Positions 34,532 through 43,081 are shown, counted from the first letter of the stretch. The stretch: DNA of 64,000 bases from Psychrobacillus sp044762655 (GCF_044762655.1 NZ_JBIWER010000009.1:1-64000), one strand, 5' to 3'. Translations and numbers: made by a program. The notes: generated from the sequence alone by a model not told the origin.

Positions 34532-35923
34532 ATGGGGAATATATTAATAGTAAAAAACCCTGCTACAGGCAAGGTTATAAAAGAGGTCAAAATCAATTCG
34601 GAGGAAGAAATCCGTCAAGCTATAAAAATAGGACATGATAGTTTTGAAAAGTGGAAAAAAGTAAGTGCTCATGAGCGTTCTCGGTTATTAACAAATTGGT
34701 CAAGGATTATTCAAGAACATAAAGATGAAATTGCCGAAATTATGACATTAGAAAACGGCAAACCTTTATCCGAATCCCGTGGTGAAGTTGATTATGCAAC
34801 AAGTTACATCGATTGGTATGCAGAAGAAGCAAAAAGAATTTATGGGAGAACTGTCCCTGCATCGAGCGAAACGAAGCGAATTGTAGTCAGTAAGCAACCA
34901 ATTGGGCTTGTTGCAGCTATTACGCCTTGGAATTTCCCTGCAGCAATGATGACAAGGAAAGCTGCCCCTGCTTTAGCGGCTGGCTGCCCATTTATCGTAA
35001 AGCCTGCTGCTGAGACGCCTTTAACTACGATGAAATTAATAGAACTTGCCCATGAGGCTGGTATTCCAACGGATGTTATTCAATATGTTAATGGATCTGG
35101 ATCTGTAGTTGGTAAAATGTTTACAAGCAGTGAATATATCAGAAAAATTACCTTTACTGGTTCTACTCCTATCGGAAAGCAATTAATTAAAGAAAGTGCG
35201 GAAACTATAAAACATGTAACAATGGAACTTGGAGGACATGCTCCCCTTATTATCGCTGAAGATGCTGATCTTGATTTTGCTGTAGCACAAACGATGATTA
35301 CGAAGTTTAGAAATGCAGGACAAACATGTGTGTGTGCAAATCGAATTATTGTACATGAAAATATTGCTGAAGCCTTTTCGGAAAAATTGGCAAAAGAAGC
35401 TAGAAATTTAAAAGTCGGAAATGGACTTGATAAAGATACACAAGTAGGGCCTATTATTAATGAAAAAGGATTTGAAAAAATTGTAGCCCAAATTAATGAT
35501 GCTGTAAAAAAAGGAGCAGAAGTATTAGCAGGAAATCGATACAATGCGGATAAAGATCAGGGCTATTTCTTTGTATACCCGACGGTATTGACAAATGTCA
35601 AACCTGATATGGTTATTATGCAGGAAGAAACATTTGGACCAGTCGCCCCAATCATTACCTTTAGGACTCTGGAGGAAGCTGTAGAAATTGCTAATAGTAC
35701 TCCTTATGGTCTTGCAGCTTATTTCTTTACAAATAACTATAAAACAGGGACCTATCTGCACGATCATTTAGATTTTGGAATAATTGGCTGGAATGACGGT
35801 GCTCCATCCGGTGCTCATATCCCATTTGGAGGTATGAAAGAAAGTGGATTAGGCCGAGAAGGCGGCATCGAAGGTATCGAGCCATACCTGGAAACAAAAT
35901 ACTTATCAATTGGTAATTTATAA
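34532..35923 (+). CDS. gabD: Succinate-semialdehyde dehydrogenase
   Basis: AAAGGAG sets the start at ATG 34532, not the earlier in-frame ATG at 34508. The 463-aa aldehyde dehydrogenase has TPWNFPAAMMTRKAAPALA (NAD(P)-binding region), FTGSTPIGK, catalytic Glu in MELGGHAP (about residue 235) and catalytic Cys in NAGQTCVCANR (about 269), with the typical GabD spacing. It oxidises succinate semialdehyde to succinate, completing the GABA shunt started by GabT, whose gene ends 32 bases upstream. Confidence 0.9.
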   Translation: MGNILIVKNPATGKVIKEVKINSEEEIRQAIKIGHDSFEKWKKVSAHERSRLLTNWSRIIQEHKDEIAEIMTLENGKPLSESRGEVDYATSYIDWYAEEAKRIYGRTVPASSETKRIVVSKQPIGLVAAITPWNFPAAMMTRKAAPALAAGCPFIVKPAAETPLTTMKLIELAHEAGIPTDVIQYVNGSGSVVGKMFTSSEYIRKITFTGSTPIGKQLIKESAETIKHVTMELGGHAPLIIAEDADLDFAVAQTMITKFRNAGQTCVCANRIIVHENIAEAFSEKLAKEARNLKVGNGLDKDTQVGPIINEKGFEKIVAQINDAVKKGAEVLAGNRYNADKDQGYFFVYPTVLTNVKPDMVIMQEETFGPVAPIITFRTLEEAVEIANSTPYGLAAYFFTNNYKTGTYLHDHLDFGIIGWNDGAPSGAHIPFGGMKESGLGREGGIEGIEPYLETKYLSIGNL

Positions 35924-36065
35924 AAAGGACAAAAAGCTGATTCCACCTTATAGTAATTTATTTGTCTGAGTTAAATTACAAATAATTAGACCCACTCGAG
36001 TGAGCGGGTCTGTGAATGGTTAACTATTTTGATCCTAGGCAGTTCTTCATCTATTCCCAACTGGT

Positions 36066-36263
36066 CAAGGTAATATTATTAGAAACCCCATTGAGCCCGT
36101 TGTTAAACTTACGGCAAACACAATGAGCGAGTACATCGATTTGGATGTAAAGGGATTACTTTCCCGGAAGATTACCCTTAAAAGCAAGGGATCAATTGAT
36201 GGACATCATTTGTCAAAGACAAACGGAAGGTTAACAAGTGCCGAAGCCTTGAGTCATAAATAG
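36066..36263 (+). pseudogene. C-terminal fragment of a UxaA (altronate dehydratase) family gene
   Basis: The frame reads QGNIIRNPIEPVVKLTAN, then DLDVKGLLSRKITLK, and ends GRLTSAEALSHK before TAG. The GNP-I-PV-K start and the GK-T-AEALGH ending match the tail of UxaA-family dehydratases. The rest of the gene is absent and the middle is diverged, so this is a relic, not an expressed enzyme. Confidence 0.45.
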
Positions 36264-36308
36264 TTTATAATGACAAAACTATATCACTGCGTATGATGCA
36301 AAGTAGAG

Positions 36309-36332
36309 TCTCCCTACACTAGGGTAGGGAGA
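36309..36332. terminator. Hairpin terminator
   Basis: TCTCCCTAC ACTAG GGTAGGGAGA followed by TTCTTCAT. It closes the relic and the gab operon before the exporter gene. Confidence 0.65.
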
Positions 36333-36420
36333 TTCTTCATATTATGTAAGAAATTCATCATAAAGGTAATTTTAAAAGGATGTTATTAATTTAAATAAAT
36401 CAGTTAAGGTGTGATATATA

Positions 36421-37620
36421 ATCATTTCATCCGGAGATCAGAGTAACAAACTAACTAAGGATTTAATTAAGAACGAGAAAGGCAATTCTAAGATAAGGAA
36501 ATTAATCATCCAGTTAATTCCAGGCATTATATTATGTACAGGAATAATGTTTTTGGGGTCTGTTACATCCGAATGGATGGGACAGTATATAAATAAAATA
36601 CAAGGCTTACCAATGAATAGCCCAAGTCCAATATCCGGTATATTTGTAGCAATTATCATTGGGTTGTTAATTAGAAATCTATTGGGTCTACATGATATAT
36701 TTGTGGGCGGTGTTCAGTTTTCTTTAAAATTTATATTAAAACTTGGAATTATCTTGTTAGGAATAAGATTAAGTTTCATAGATGTCGTTAAATTAGGTGC
36801 TTTTGGTATTCCTATTATACTATCTTGCATTCTGATGGGACTTTTCGTAACTTTATATATTACAAAAAAAATGCAACAATCTAGTCGTTTGGGAACGCTG
36901 ATTGCTTCGGGAACAGGAATTTGTGGAGTTACAGCAATTCTTGCAATATCCCCTAGCATAAAGGCTACGGACGATGAAGTAGCTTATGCCATTGCAAATA
37001 TCACCGTGTTTGGTATCATTGGAATGTTTCTTTACCCACATGTTGCCCATTGGCTATTTGCAGATGATCCAATTAGAATTGGCTTATTTCTTGGAACGGC
37101 AATTCATGATACAGCACAAGTTGCTGGTGCATCATTAATGTATGGAGAAATGCATAATGCTGATAAAGTCGTGGACGTTGCCACAATTACCAAGTTAACT
37201 AGGAATGTATTCATTATTGTTGTTGTTCCCGTATTGTCTTACATCTATCTTAAAGGCAAAAGTGATGATAATAATGAAGAAAATGTAAAGCCTTGGTATA
37301 AATTGATTCCATTATTCGTTATTGGTTTTTTAATTATGTCAATGATACGGTCGATTGGCGATACCGGAATCTTACATGATGGGAAAGCATTCGGTTTAAT
37401 GTCACGCGAGCGGTGGTCAGAGACATGGTTACTTATAAGTACTGTAGGAACGAAATATTTATTGGGAATATCAATGGCAGCAGTAGGGTTATCAACGAAT
37501 TTAAAGGTTTTTAAGAGTTTAGGAATAAAACCATTTTATATTGGAATGGTAGCTGCTATATCAGTAGGAGTGGTTAGTGTGATAATGGTTTATTTATTTG
37601 GGGGGCTTATTAATATATAA
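36421..37620 (+). CDS. YeiH/UPF0324-family putative sulfate exporter
   Basis: A membrane protein with about ten helices of the YeiH family: LRNLLGLHDIFVGGVQ-like segment, ILKLGIILLGIRLSF, SGTGICGVTAILAISP (about residue 165) and FLGTAIHDTAQVAGASLMYG. The first ATG (36547) lies inside the first membrane helix and has no ribosome binding site. The frame is open back to 36415, and AAGGTG at 36406-36411 points to ATC 36421 or ATA 36418. I give 36421, where one base change from ATG would explain the loss. A true weak start or a crippled gene are both possible. Confidence 0.75.
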   Translation: MISSGDQSNKLTKDLIKNEKGNSKIRKLIIQLIPGIILCTGIMFLGSVTSEWMGQYINKIQGLPMNSPSPISGIFVAIIIGLLIRNLLGLHDIFVGGVQFSLKFILKLGIILLGIRLSFIDVVKLGAFGIPIILSCILMGLFVTLYITKKMQQSSRLGTLIASGTGICGVTAILAISPSIKATDDEVAYAIANITVFGIIGMFLYPHVAHWLFADDPIRIGLFLGTAIHDTAQVAGASLMYGEMHNADKVVDVATITKLTRNVFIIVVVPVLSYIYLKGKSDDNNEENVKPWYKLIPLFVIGFLIMSMIRSIGDTGILHDGKAFGLMSRERWSETWLLISTVGTKYLLGISMAAVGLSTNLKVFKSLGIKPFYIGMVAAISVGVVSVIMVYLFGGLINI

Positions 37621-37808
37621 TTTCAGTTGTTGCAAAAAAACTTGATTATTGTGGGGAATGTTAATTAATTTCGATTCAGAAGCTAGATTCCCTATGGTCC
37701 TCTACCAATGACAATAGAGTTGAGTTAAAAAAACAGATATTGTTTAAAATAAAATTTGTATGTTCAAAATATCTCTATTTTAAAAACATTAAGTAATTCT
37801 TAATAAAG

Positions 37809-37858
37809 AGGATGTTCCAATAGTCGCGAATAACCGACTAGAGGAGCATCCTTTTTTC
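37809..37858. terminator. Strong two-part terminator
   Basis: AGGATGTTCC pairs with GGAGCATCCT, with inner TAGTCG/CGACTA, then TTTTTT. It lies between the exporter and the converging recombinase gene and could serve both. Confidence 0.8.
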
Positions 37859-37885
37859 ATTACTAACTTCTATATGCCAATTTTT

Positions 37886-38854
37886 TTAAAGTCCAATACC
37901 ACTTGCGGCATTATCCTCAAAAATAGTCCCATGCTTAATATAGCGCTGAAGCGAACTCGATTGCTTATGTCTGGTCTGACGCATAATTTGATGTTCACTT
38001 TTACCTGCTTTGGCCGCAGTCGAACAAAAGCCACTACGCAAACTATGTGCTCCGTAAGATGTTGCTGTGAGTCCTGCTTCCTGACAATTTTTCTTTACAA
38101 TTAAACGTACCGACTGTGCTGTTAAGCGTTCATATAAATTTCCATGTCGGTCTAAACGCCGAAAGACTGGACCACTAGTGATACCCGAAACGGTTAACCA
38201 CTCCTGCATCGATCGGACTGGACATGTTGATCGATTGCTTCCATAAGGAAGTGCAATAACTTGGCCCTCCCCGTGTTGGTCGGTCTTACTATGGGCAATG
38301 GTGAGCACTAGTCCGTCACTCGTGAACCTTAAGTGCTCCACGTCTATCCCCACCAACTCACTCCGTCGGAGTGCACCTGCCCATCCATTTACTAAAAGAG
38401 CACGATTCCGTATCCCAATTAGAGTGTTGGGCAAAATTCCAACCACCTGTCGCAAGTCCGATAACCATAATGCCTCTTTTCCCACTTCTTTGATCCCAAT
38501 GGATCGTTGAATCCCTTGCCATACCCCTTGTACGAGTGGATGCTTGGTGGGACTCTCAAGGTTCGCAGACAAATGACGCTGCGAGATGGCCGTCATTTTC
38601 CGTTTAATTGTAGAGGCTTTAGAGGATGAACTAAGAAAAGTCAGGTAATAAGCGATGGTTTCCGGTGTTGCTGGAAGTTCCACTAATGTATGTGCTGCAC
38701 ACCATTCGGTAAAGAGCTGCCAATCAGACGTATACGCCTTTTTCGTATTTTTTGCTTTGGAGTTCGATAGATGGACTTCCGCTTGCTGATGTAGTCGTTG
38801 AACATCGGCTGATAATTCCGTTGATGATTGAATGATAATCGATTTGCTTTCCAC
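37886..38854 (-). CDS. Tyrosine site-specific recombinase
   Basis: The 322-aa protein has an N-terminal SAM-like DNA-binding region (about residues 25-120, KNTKKAYTSDWQLFTEWC) and a catalytic domain with the Arg in GALRRSELVGID (about 184), HSLRSGF (His and second Arg, about 273), a late His in RQTRHKQ and the nucleophile Tyr in SLQRYI (about 304). Plasmid enzymes of this kind resolve multimers or insert elements. A 17-6-17 inverted repeat 130 bases upstream of its start is a likely target. No excisionase is visible. Confidence 0.88.
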   Translation of the reverse strand: MESKSIIIQSSTELSADVQRLHQQAEVHLSNSKAKNTKKAYTSDWQLFTEWCAAHTLVELPATPETIAYYLTFLSSSSKASTIKRKMTAISQRHLSANLESPTKHPLVQGVWQGIQRSIGIKEVGKEALWLSDLRQVVGILPNTLIGIRNRALLVNGWAGALRRSELVGIDVEHLRFTSDGLVLTIAHSKTDQHGEGQVIALPYGSNRSTCPVRSMQEWLTVSGITSGPVFRRLDRHGNLYERLTAQSVRLIVKKNCQEAGLTATSYGAHSLRSGFCSTAAKAGKSEHQIMRQTRHKQSSSLQRYIKHGTIFEDNAASGIGL

Positions 38855-38983
38855 TAGTTTCTCTCCTTCAAAATTTATTTTTCTAAAAAAAGGAAATTGG
38901 AGTTTCTTCTATTTAAATAGCGCATTTTTTTAAATTTTTATTTTGTTCTATTTTAACATAAACTATATCGCTTATTTTATCAT

Positions 38984-39023
38984 TTCTAAGTATCGATAAG
39001 GATGTTTATCGATACTTAGAAAA
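38984..39023. other. Candidate recombination site: 17-bp arms, 6-bp spacer
   Basis: TTTCTAAGTATCGATAA and its perfect inverse flank the 6-base spacer GGATGT. The shape matches core sites of tyrosine recombinases (dif has 11-6-11), and it lies just upstream of such a gene. No T run follows, which argues against a terminator. Confidence 0.65.
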
Positions 39024-39180
39024 ATTCACATAAGAATAATAGTGATAATAAAACGGATATTTAATTTTAAAAGAATTTGAATTTTTCTAACAGGTACCAC
39101 AATTTTATATCATTTTAAAAACCCTCCTACTAAAATGGATTTTAGGATATATAAAGAATAGATGCAGCAGGAGGATAATC

Positions 39181-39328
39181 GTGATTAACGGAAACTATCT
39201 ATAATGTAGCCCGCAATGATTTCCAACTCAAGAATTCATCATATTTTTATTTAATGAAGGAAATTGGTACCAAGAAAACTACTTTTTATAAACTAGTCAG
39301 AGAGTATGAAAAACAACTGAGGACTTAA
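39181..39328 (+). pseudogene. Frameshifted small gene
   Basis: CAGGAGGATAATC precedes GTG 39181, whose own frame stops after seven codons. With one A removed at 39187-39188 the frame continues as TETIYNVARNDFQLKN, then KTTFYKLVREYEKQLRT to TAA 39326. The helical C-terminal part (TTFYKLVREYE) recalls the small helix-turn-helix tail of resolvases or a plasmid regulator, but I cannot assign it. Confidence 0.35.
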
Positions 39329-39335
39329 AGTTATA

Positions 39336-39370
39336 GAAAAGACCTCTTTTCTTTTAAAAGAAGTCTTTTC
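39336..39370 (-). terminator. Terminator of the Abi gene
   Basis: GAAAAGAC...GTCTTTTC with an AT-rich loop, 14 bases past the Abi stop codon on the minus strand and just after the small pseudogene on the plus strand. Confidence 0.65.
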
Positions 39371-39383
39371 AAAGTCAAATAAT

Positions 39384-40469
39384 TTACATTATATGAAGAT
39401 AATCAAATGTTTGATCATTAAACCCTAATCGTGCTGGCTTAATATGTTGATTGTGCTCAATCTCTTTAAATAATTCACTGATCTTATCATTCCAATAAAG
39501 TTGCATTTCTGTAGGCATTAGCATAAAAATACGCTTCATGATTAATAAGTAGGTTATTATTCTTTTATCATAATTAAATTTTTCTAAACCTTTCATGAAA
39601 CTTTCATCTTTTATATGCTTCTGAGGTAATATATCAAAATTACTTCCATATATTTTTCCAGTGTGAGAAACTACATTTCTCAAATATCTTAATGCATTAA
39701 TCCAACTAGCTAACATATCACCAGGTATCATATTATTTACCTTATCAACAACTAAACCTTGTGCTACTCTTTTTTTATACTTAGGAATTAAATAATTAAA
39801 AAAGGTAGATACTTGTCCAAAAGTAAGTAAATCAAATAGTAGCCAAGCCGGAGTAGCTCCATAAGTTTCTTGGTGGTGCTTAATTGCTATATTTCGTTTT
39901 ATATTTTCTTGAATAGTATTATTGAAAGATTCCAACAACTTATGAACTCCAATAATCCTATCTTTTTTATTTCTAGATCTTTTACCTGTTTCTTCAAAGT
40001 ATATCTCATCATCTATGTAAAATTGAGCTGATTGGTAATGTTTTGAATCATATGTTTGCGCAAGAATGTCGACAATTGAAGTCCGAAGAAATACTTCAAT
40101 ATGTGATAATAAATCATGTAGCCAACTTCTTATATATTGATTGAATATGTATATTTCTTTAACTGCCTTATATGGTTTAACCTCTTTTTTACCGAATTCA
40201 GTTTGAGCATAATACTTAAATGTGTAATAATTAACACATTTCAAGAAAGCTGCACAGTTTACTTTTTCGTCATCATTAAAAAACATTTGATTTGATTCCA
40301 ATTTATCAACCATTTCCTTCATAGTATACGGTTTTTTCATTGGACTTTTTGCAACTGCTATTTTGTTGAACGTAAAATGAAGATATTCATAGTCTGTAAT
40401 ATCTATGACTTCTTCAGTATAAAAATTATTTTTAATTTTTTCTAACTTCACTTCATAAAATTTAGACAT
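39384..40469 (-). CDS. Abi_2 (AbiD/AbiF-like) HEPN abortive-infection protein
   Basis: ATG 40469 after AGAAGG. The 361-aa protein follows the Abi_2 pattern: KKPYTMKEMVDKLES at the start, AAFLKCVNYYTFKYY, a central helical part with HIEVFLRTSIVDILA (about residues 128-142), ATPAWLLFDLLTFGQVSTF (about 205-223) and a C-terminal RNVVSHTGKIYG (about 270) that supplies the R-x4-H motif of HEPN ribonucleases. Such proteins abort phage infection by cutting RNA. A short, strongly promoted RNA ending in a terminator lies directly upstream and may control it. Confidence 0.85.
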   Translation of the reverse strand: MSKFYEVKLEKIKNNFYTEEVIDITDYEYLHFTFNKIAVAKSPMKKPYTMKEMVDKLESNQMFFNDDEKVNCAAFLKCVNYYTFKYYAQTEFGKKEVKPYKAVKEIYIFNQYIRSWLHDLLSHIEVFLRTSIVDILAQTYDSKHYQSAQFYIDDEIYFEETGKRSRNKKDRIIGVHKLLESFNNTIQENIKRNIAIKHHQETYGATPAWLLFDLLTFGQVSTFFNYLIPKYKKRVAQGLVVDKVNNMIPGDMLASWINALRYLRNVVSHTGKIYGSNFDILPQKHIKDESFMKGLEKFNYDKRIITYLLIMKRIFMLMPTEMQLYWNDKISELFKEIEHNQHIKPARLGFNDQTFDYLHIM

Positions 40470-40497
40470 ATGATGACCTTCTAGTTTTTAGACATAA

Positions 40498-40548
40498 AAA
40501 AGGCCAACCCTGTTTCGCATTAAAAAGAGGCGCTGGTTGACTACTGAT
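40498..40548 (-). ncRNA. Candidate small RNA upstream of the Abi gene
   Basis: On the minus strand, a consensus promoter is followed after about seven bases by a sequence of roughly 50 bases: GTCAACCAGCGCC, a T/A-rich loop, TGCGAAACAG, then GGTTGGCCTTTTTT. CAACC pairs with GGTTG and CGC with GCG inside it. The final hairpin plus six T looks like a terminator placed before the Abi ribosome binding site, as in RNA-controlled toxin genes. Boundaries are approximate. Confidence 0.55.
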
Positions 40549-40554
40549 ATCTTT

Positions 40555-40584
40555 ATTATATGCAGGAACCATTTAAGATGTCAA
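40555..40584 (-). promoter_or_regulatory. Consensus sigma-A promoter before the Abi-associated RNA
   Basis: Minus strand TTGACA (40584-40579), 18 bases, TATAAT (40560-40555). Both hexamers are perfect, the best promoter match I saw in the window. It lies before a terminator-like hairpin, which suggests the RNA itself is made in large amounts. Confidence 0.75.
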
Positions 40585-41053
40585 CTAATTTGTTATAAAA
40601 AAATTAAAAATGGTAGTCAGCTTTAATTATGCTAGCACAGTAAAGTGAGGACCAATAGAAAATCTATACTAAAAATTTATTTCGACGACTTTAACATTTT
40701 ATACATGGTTAATACGTATAACATTTCTAAGCAATGCACAACATATTGTGCCTTACTGACACACAACTGGCTGCTAACACTATTTATTAAAACTCTCGCC
40801 CAGTTAAACATTCATTTAATTTATTTAAACCAATTTGATCTGTTCTCTTTATTTTTACTTTTTTTACTTCATTTTATTGTACAGAACAATATGAGTTTAC
40901 ATATAAAAGCTATTTTACTCCAAATCTTATTTTCAAAATGTTTCTCAAACAACTACTTACTTTTTAATGTCTTCATTAAGATAGTCCTTATCTAACATTT
41001 CTATAAAACCACTTCTAAGACATCTAAAAACCTCAGTAATACAGTAATGTTGT
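40585..41053. other. AT-rich stretch with no supported gene
   Basis: About 470 bases between the Abi promoter and a membrane-protein gene. A 116-codon frame on the plus strand (40645-40995) has no ribosome binding site and improbable Leu/Phe/Asn composition. No repeat or hairpin stood out. Confidence 0.4.
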
Positions 41054-41935
41054 TTATAAAAAATTGCGCTTGGTATTTAAAAATCTAAACCATCTTTTTA
41101 AAATAGTTATACTATTATGTCTAAATACCACTAATTGGTTGTCATTCTCGAAGAATTTTTTGTGGTATTCTTTCATAACCTTCTCTATTATATCTGCATT
41201 AATCTTGGTTCGGTAAGAATCACTATCGGCTAATAAAATATCGAAAGATAGAATATTCAAGTAGTTTTTAAGTGAGTAAATTCTAGATTGCTCTTGTGAA
41301 AAAAATGAAAATTCCTTAACAAAATATTTAACATTAAATCCAATAATATTAAATAACACAATAAGGAAAAGAACTACTATCACAATAGTCATACCAGTAT
41401 TAAGGTCATTAATAGATTTAAATAGCCTGGTGTTTGCTGCGGACCACACCGGAATGAAAAAAGCTAGTATTATGCCCGTATTAATCAATGGAGTATAATT
41501 TTTTGCTTGATTTTCAGCTTTTTCTACTAAAATCGTTTTCAACTCGTCAATTTTTTCTTTATTATTAATCCCATTACGTAACAAAAATGCTTTTAGTAAA
41601 GAAAAATAAAACAGTTCCCACTCTCGCGTAGAGAAGGCTGGAACAAATAGTTTATTTATTGAAACTCCATAAACTGACTTAATTATTTTCTTCGTCGGTT
41701 GAATAACCAAAAAAAATATATTAAAGAAAAAAAAGCAAAATATTACTGCTAATAGAAACGCAAAAACTTTCAAGTTAAAATCATTTTGATTGACTATAAC
41801 ATAACAAATGAGACCAGCTATAAATAAAAAATTTATAATAAAAAACGCTATTATAGATTTTTTTATGTACTTAAAGACCAAATTCCAACTACTCAGACCA
41901 TATTTAATAAAGTGGAGTACATCTTCAATAATCAT
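41054..41935 (-). CDS. Membrane protein of unknown function in the defence island
   Basis: ATG 41935 after AGGGTGA. The 293-aa protein has four likely membrane helices in two hairpins (about residues 25-50 and 55-80; 150-170 and 183-205), with a cytoplasmic stretch between them containing FVPAFSTREWELFYFSLLK and a C-terminal soluble part. I recognise no family. It is the last gene on the strand of the STAS/HATPase cluster, separated by about 110 bases, and may be its membrane component. Confidence 0.6.
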   Translation of the reverse strand: MIIEDVLHFIKYGLSSWNLVFKYIKKSIIAFFIINFLFIAGLICYVIVNQNDFNLKVFAFLLAVIFCFFFFNIFFLVIQPTKKIIKSVYGVSINKLFVPAFSTREWELFYFSLLKAFLLRNGINNKEKIDELKTILVEKAENQAKNYTPLINTGIILAFFIPVWSAANTRLFKSINDLNTGMTIVIVVLFLIVLFNIIGFNVKYFVKEFSFFSQEQSRIYSLKNYLNILSFDILLADSDSYRTKINADIIEKVMKEYHKKFFENDNQLVVFRHNSITILKRWFRFLNTKRNFL

Positions 41936-42042
41936 TATTTTTCACCCTACCTATAAATAATTATGTTTCCGTATGAAATTTTCAGATTAATTTGCCCCAA
42001 GCAGCTTTTTATTGTCTGCTTAGGACAATTAAAAATGTGTAA

Positions 42043-42732
42043 CTAGTATCTATATCGAATTGTAAAAATCGGATCATACTGCATTGAATATTGAATGATA
42101 TGTCGTCCGACTCCAGCAATTTTACTGTTATATTCTAATACTGGGGAAGGAATACCTTCTGGACTTATAGCCTGTGGCTCACCATACAGAGTAGCCCCTC
42201 TAGGGAGAATAATAATGACCGACATGTTAAACTGGCCTTGTGTAACACTAAAATTACTTTGGGGAGCAATGAAGGAGAACTCGAAAATTTCTCCTTCATG
42301 AGTAGCTGTCGGCATAATTTCTTTTTGCATAAAAAACTTCAGTTCTTGACTTCCTGCAACTAAATCAATTGTACTTAACGCTACTTGGTTTGCTTCTTCT
42401 TTAATCAAATCCCACTGTTGTTTTAAAACTGCAATTTGTTCTTCAAGTTTCTGACGTTGTTCGTCTGTCATGGCATCGAATTGTTCTAAATCTATAGGAG
42501 ATTCAAATTCTTGTCTATTATCTACTTCACCTATTGTTCTTAAATAGGCCCTCTGTGGATCTCCTGTAATAGTGGGTAACACTAGGGTTACTGTTTCAGC
42601 TTCTGGACTAGTCAATTTAATTACAGTATCAATATTAAGAGTATCTCCTTCATTTCCTCCTTGAATCCGTGAAGTATCACTTACCGTTACAACCGTATCT
42701 TGTTGTTGAATCGCTCTTGTAAATTCCGCCAT
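42043..42732 (-). CDS. Unknown 229-aa protein of the STAS/HATPase cluster
   Basis: ATG 42732 after AAGGAA. Residues 1-75 read as beta-rich (TRAIQQQDTVVTVSDTSRIQ), a helix with many Gln/Glu follows (about 90-115, DEQRQKLEEQIAVLKQQW), then a second beta-rich half (FSVTQGQFNMSVIIILPRG). No signal peptide, membrane segment or cysteine. It looks soluble and possibly structural. Family not recognised. It stands 58 bases after a small Arg/Gly-rich protein gene. Confidence 0.55.
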   Translation of the reverse strand: MAEFTRAIQQQDTVVTVSDTSRIQGGNEGDTLNIDTVIKLTSPEAETVTLVLPTITGDPQRAYLRTIGEVDNRQEFESPIDLEQFDAMTDEQRQKLEEQIAVLKQQWDLIKEEANQVALSTIDLVAGSQELKFFMQKEIMPTATHEGEIFEFSFIAPQSNFSVTQGQFNMSVIIILPRGATLYGEPQAISPEGIPSPVLEYNSKIAGVGRHIIQYSMQYDPIFTIRYRY

Positions 42733-42790
42733 TTTTCATATTCCTTCTTCCATACTCATATTTTTTAATGAAAAAACAACAAACAGTTAT

Positions 42791-42955
42791 TTAATCCTCT
42801 CTTCGAACTCCTTTAAAGGAACCCCCAGATGTTTTTTGATCCATAATTCTGCCTGTTTCAGTGTTACGCTTTACCCAATTCCCATTAGAACTTTTAAATT
42901 GACTACGATTGTCTACAGCCCCTTTTCTGTATCCCCTACCTGTATTTTTTGCCAT
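42791..42955 (-). CDS. Small basic Gly/Arg/Lys-rich protein (54 aa)
   Basis: GGAGGTGA precedes ATG 42955. The peptide begins MAKNTGRGYRKGAVDNRSQF and ends SFKGVRRED. From memory, short proteins with the same pattern (KNTGxGxRxGxVxxRSQ, RDxxTGxFMD, PFKGVRKE) occur widely in bacteria with no known role. Two copies of a 22-base palindrome lie between this gene and the STAS gene upstream, so it is probably under the cluster's own control. Confidence 0.7.
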   Translation of the reverse strand: MAKNTGRGYRKGAVDNRSQFKSSNGNWVKRNTETGRIMDQKTSGGSFKGVRRED

Positions 42956-43081
42956 TCACTTCACCTCCAAATCTAAAAGAAATTTTTTATGATACTTTCA
43001 TACATTTACGCGAAAAAAAAGAGATAACGGAGGTTCTCTACTATAACTAATCCTATTCATAAATTTTCTCTCCCAACAAAG

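Larger units (their letters stand above)
35924..36420. other. Region after gabD with a gene fragment and two hairpins
   Basis: A hairpin AGACCC...GGGTCT near 35989 lacks a T run. A degenerate altronate dehydratase-like fragment covers 36066-36263. A clear terminator lies at 36309-36332. The ribosome binding site of the next gene is at 36406-36411. Confidence 0.45.

Noticed and set aside
37886..38854. Tyrosine recombinase as the enzyme that moves the repeat cassettes
   Set aside because: It lies 14 kb from the nearest repeat and has its own distinct inverted-repeat site; no sequence link to the repeats was seen.
38984..39023. Rho-independent terminator reading of the 17-bp inverted repeat
   Set aside because: No T run on either strand after the arms, and no gene ends next to it; recombination site is a better fit.
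40645..40995. 116-codon frame on the plus strand
   Set aside because: Improbable Leu/Phe/Asn/Cys composition and no ribosome binding site; it looks like chance in AT-rich DNA.
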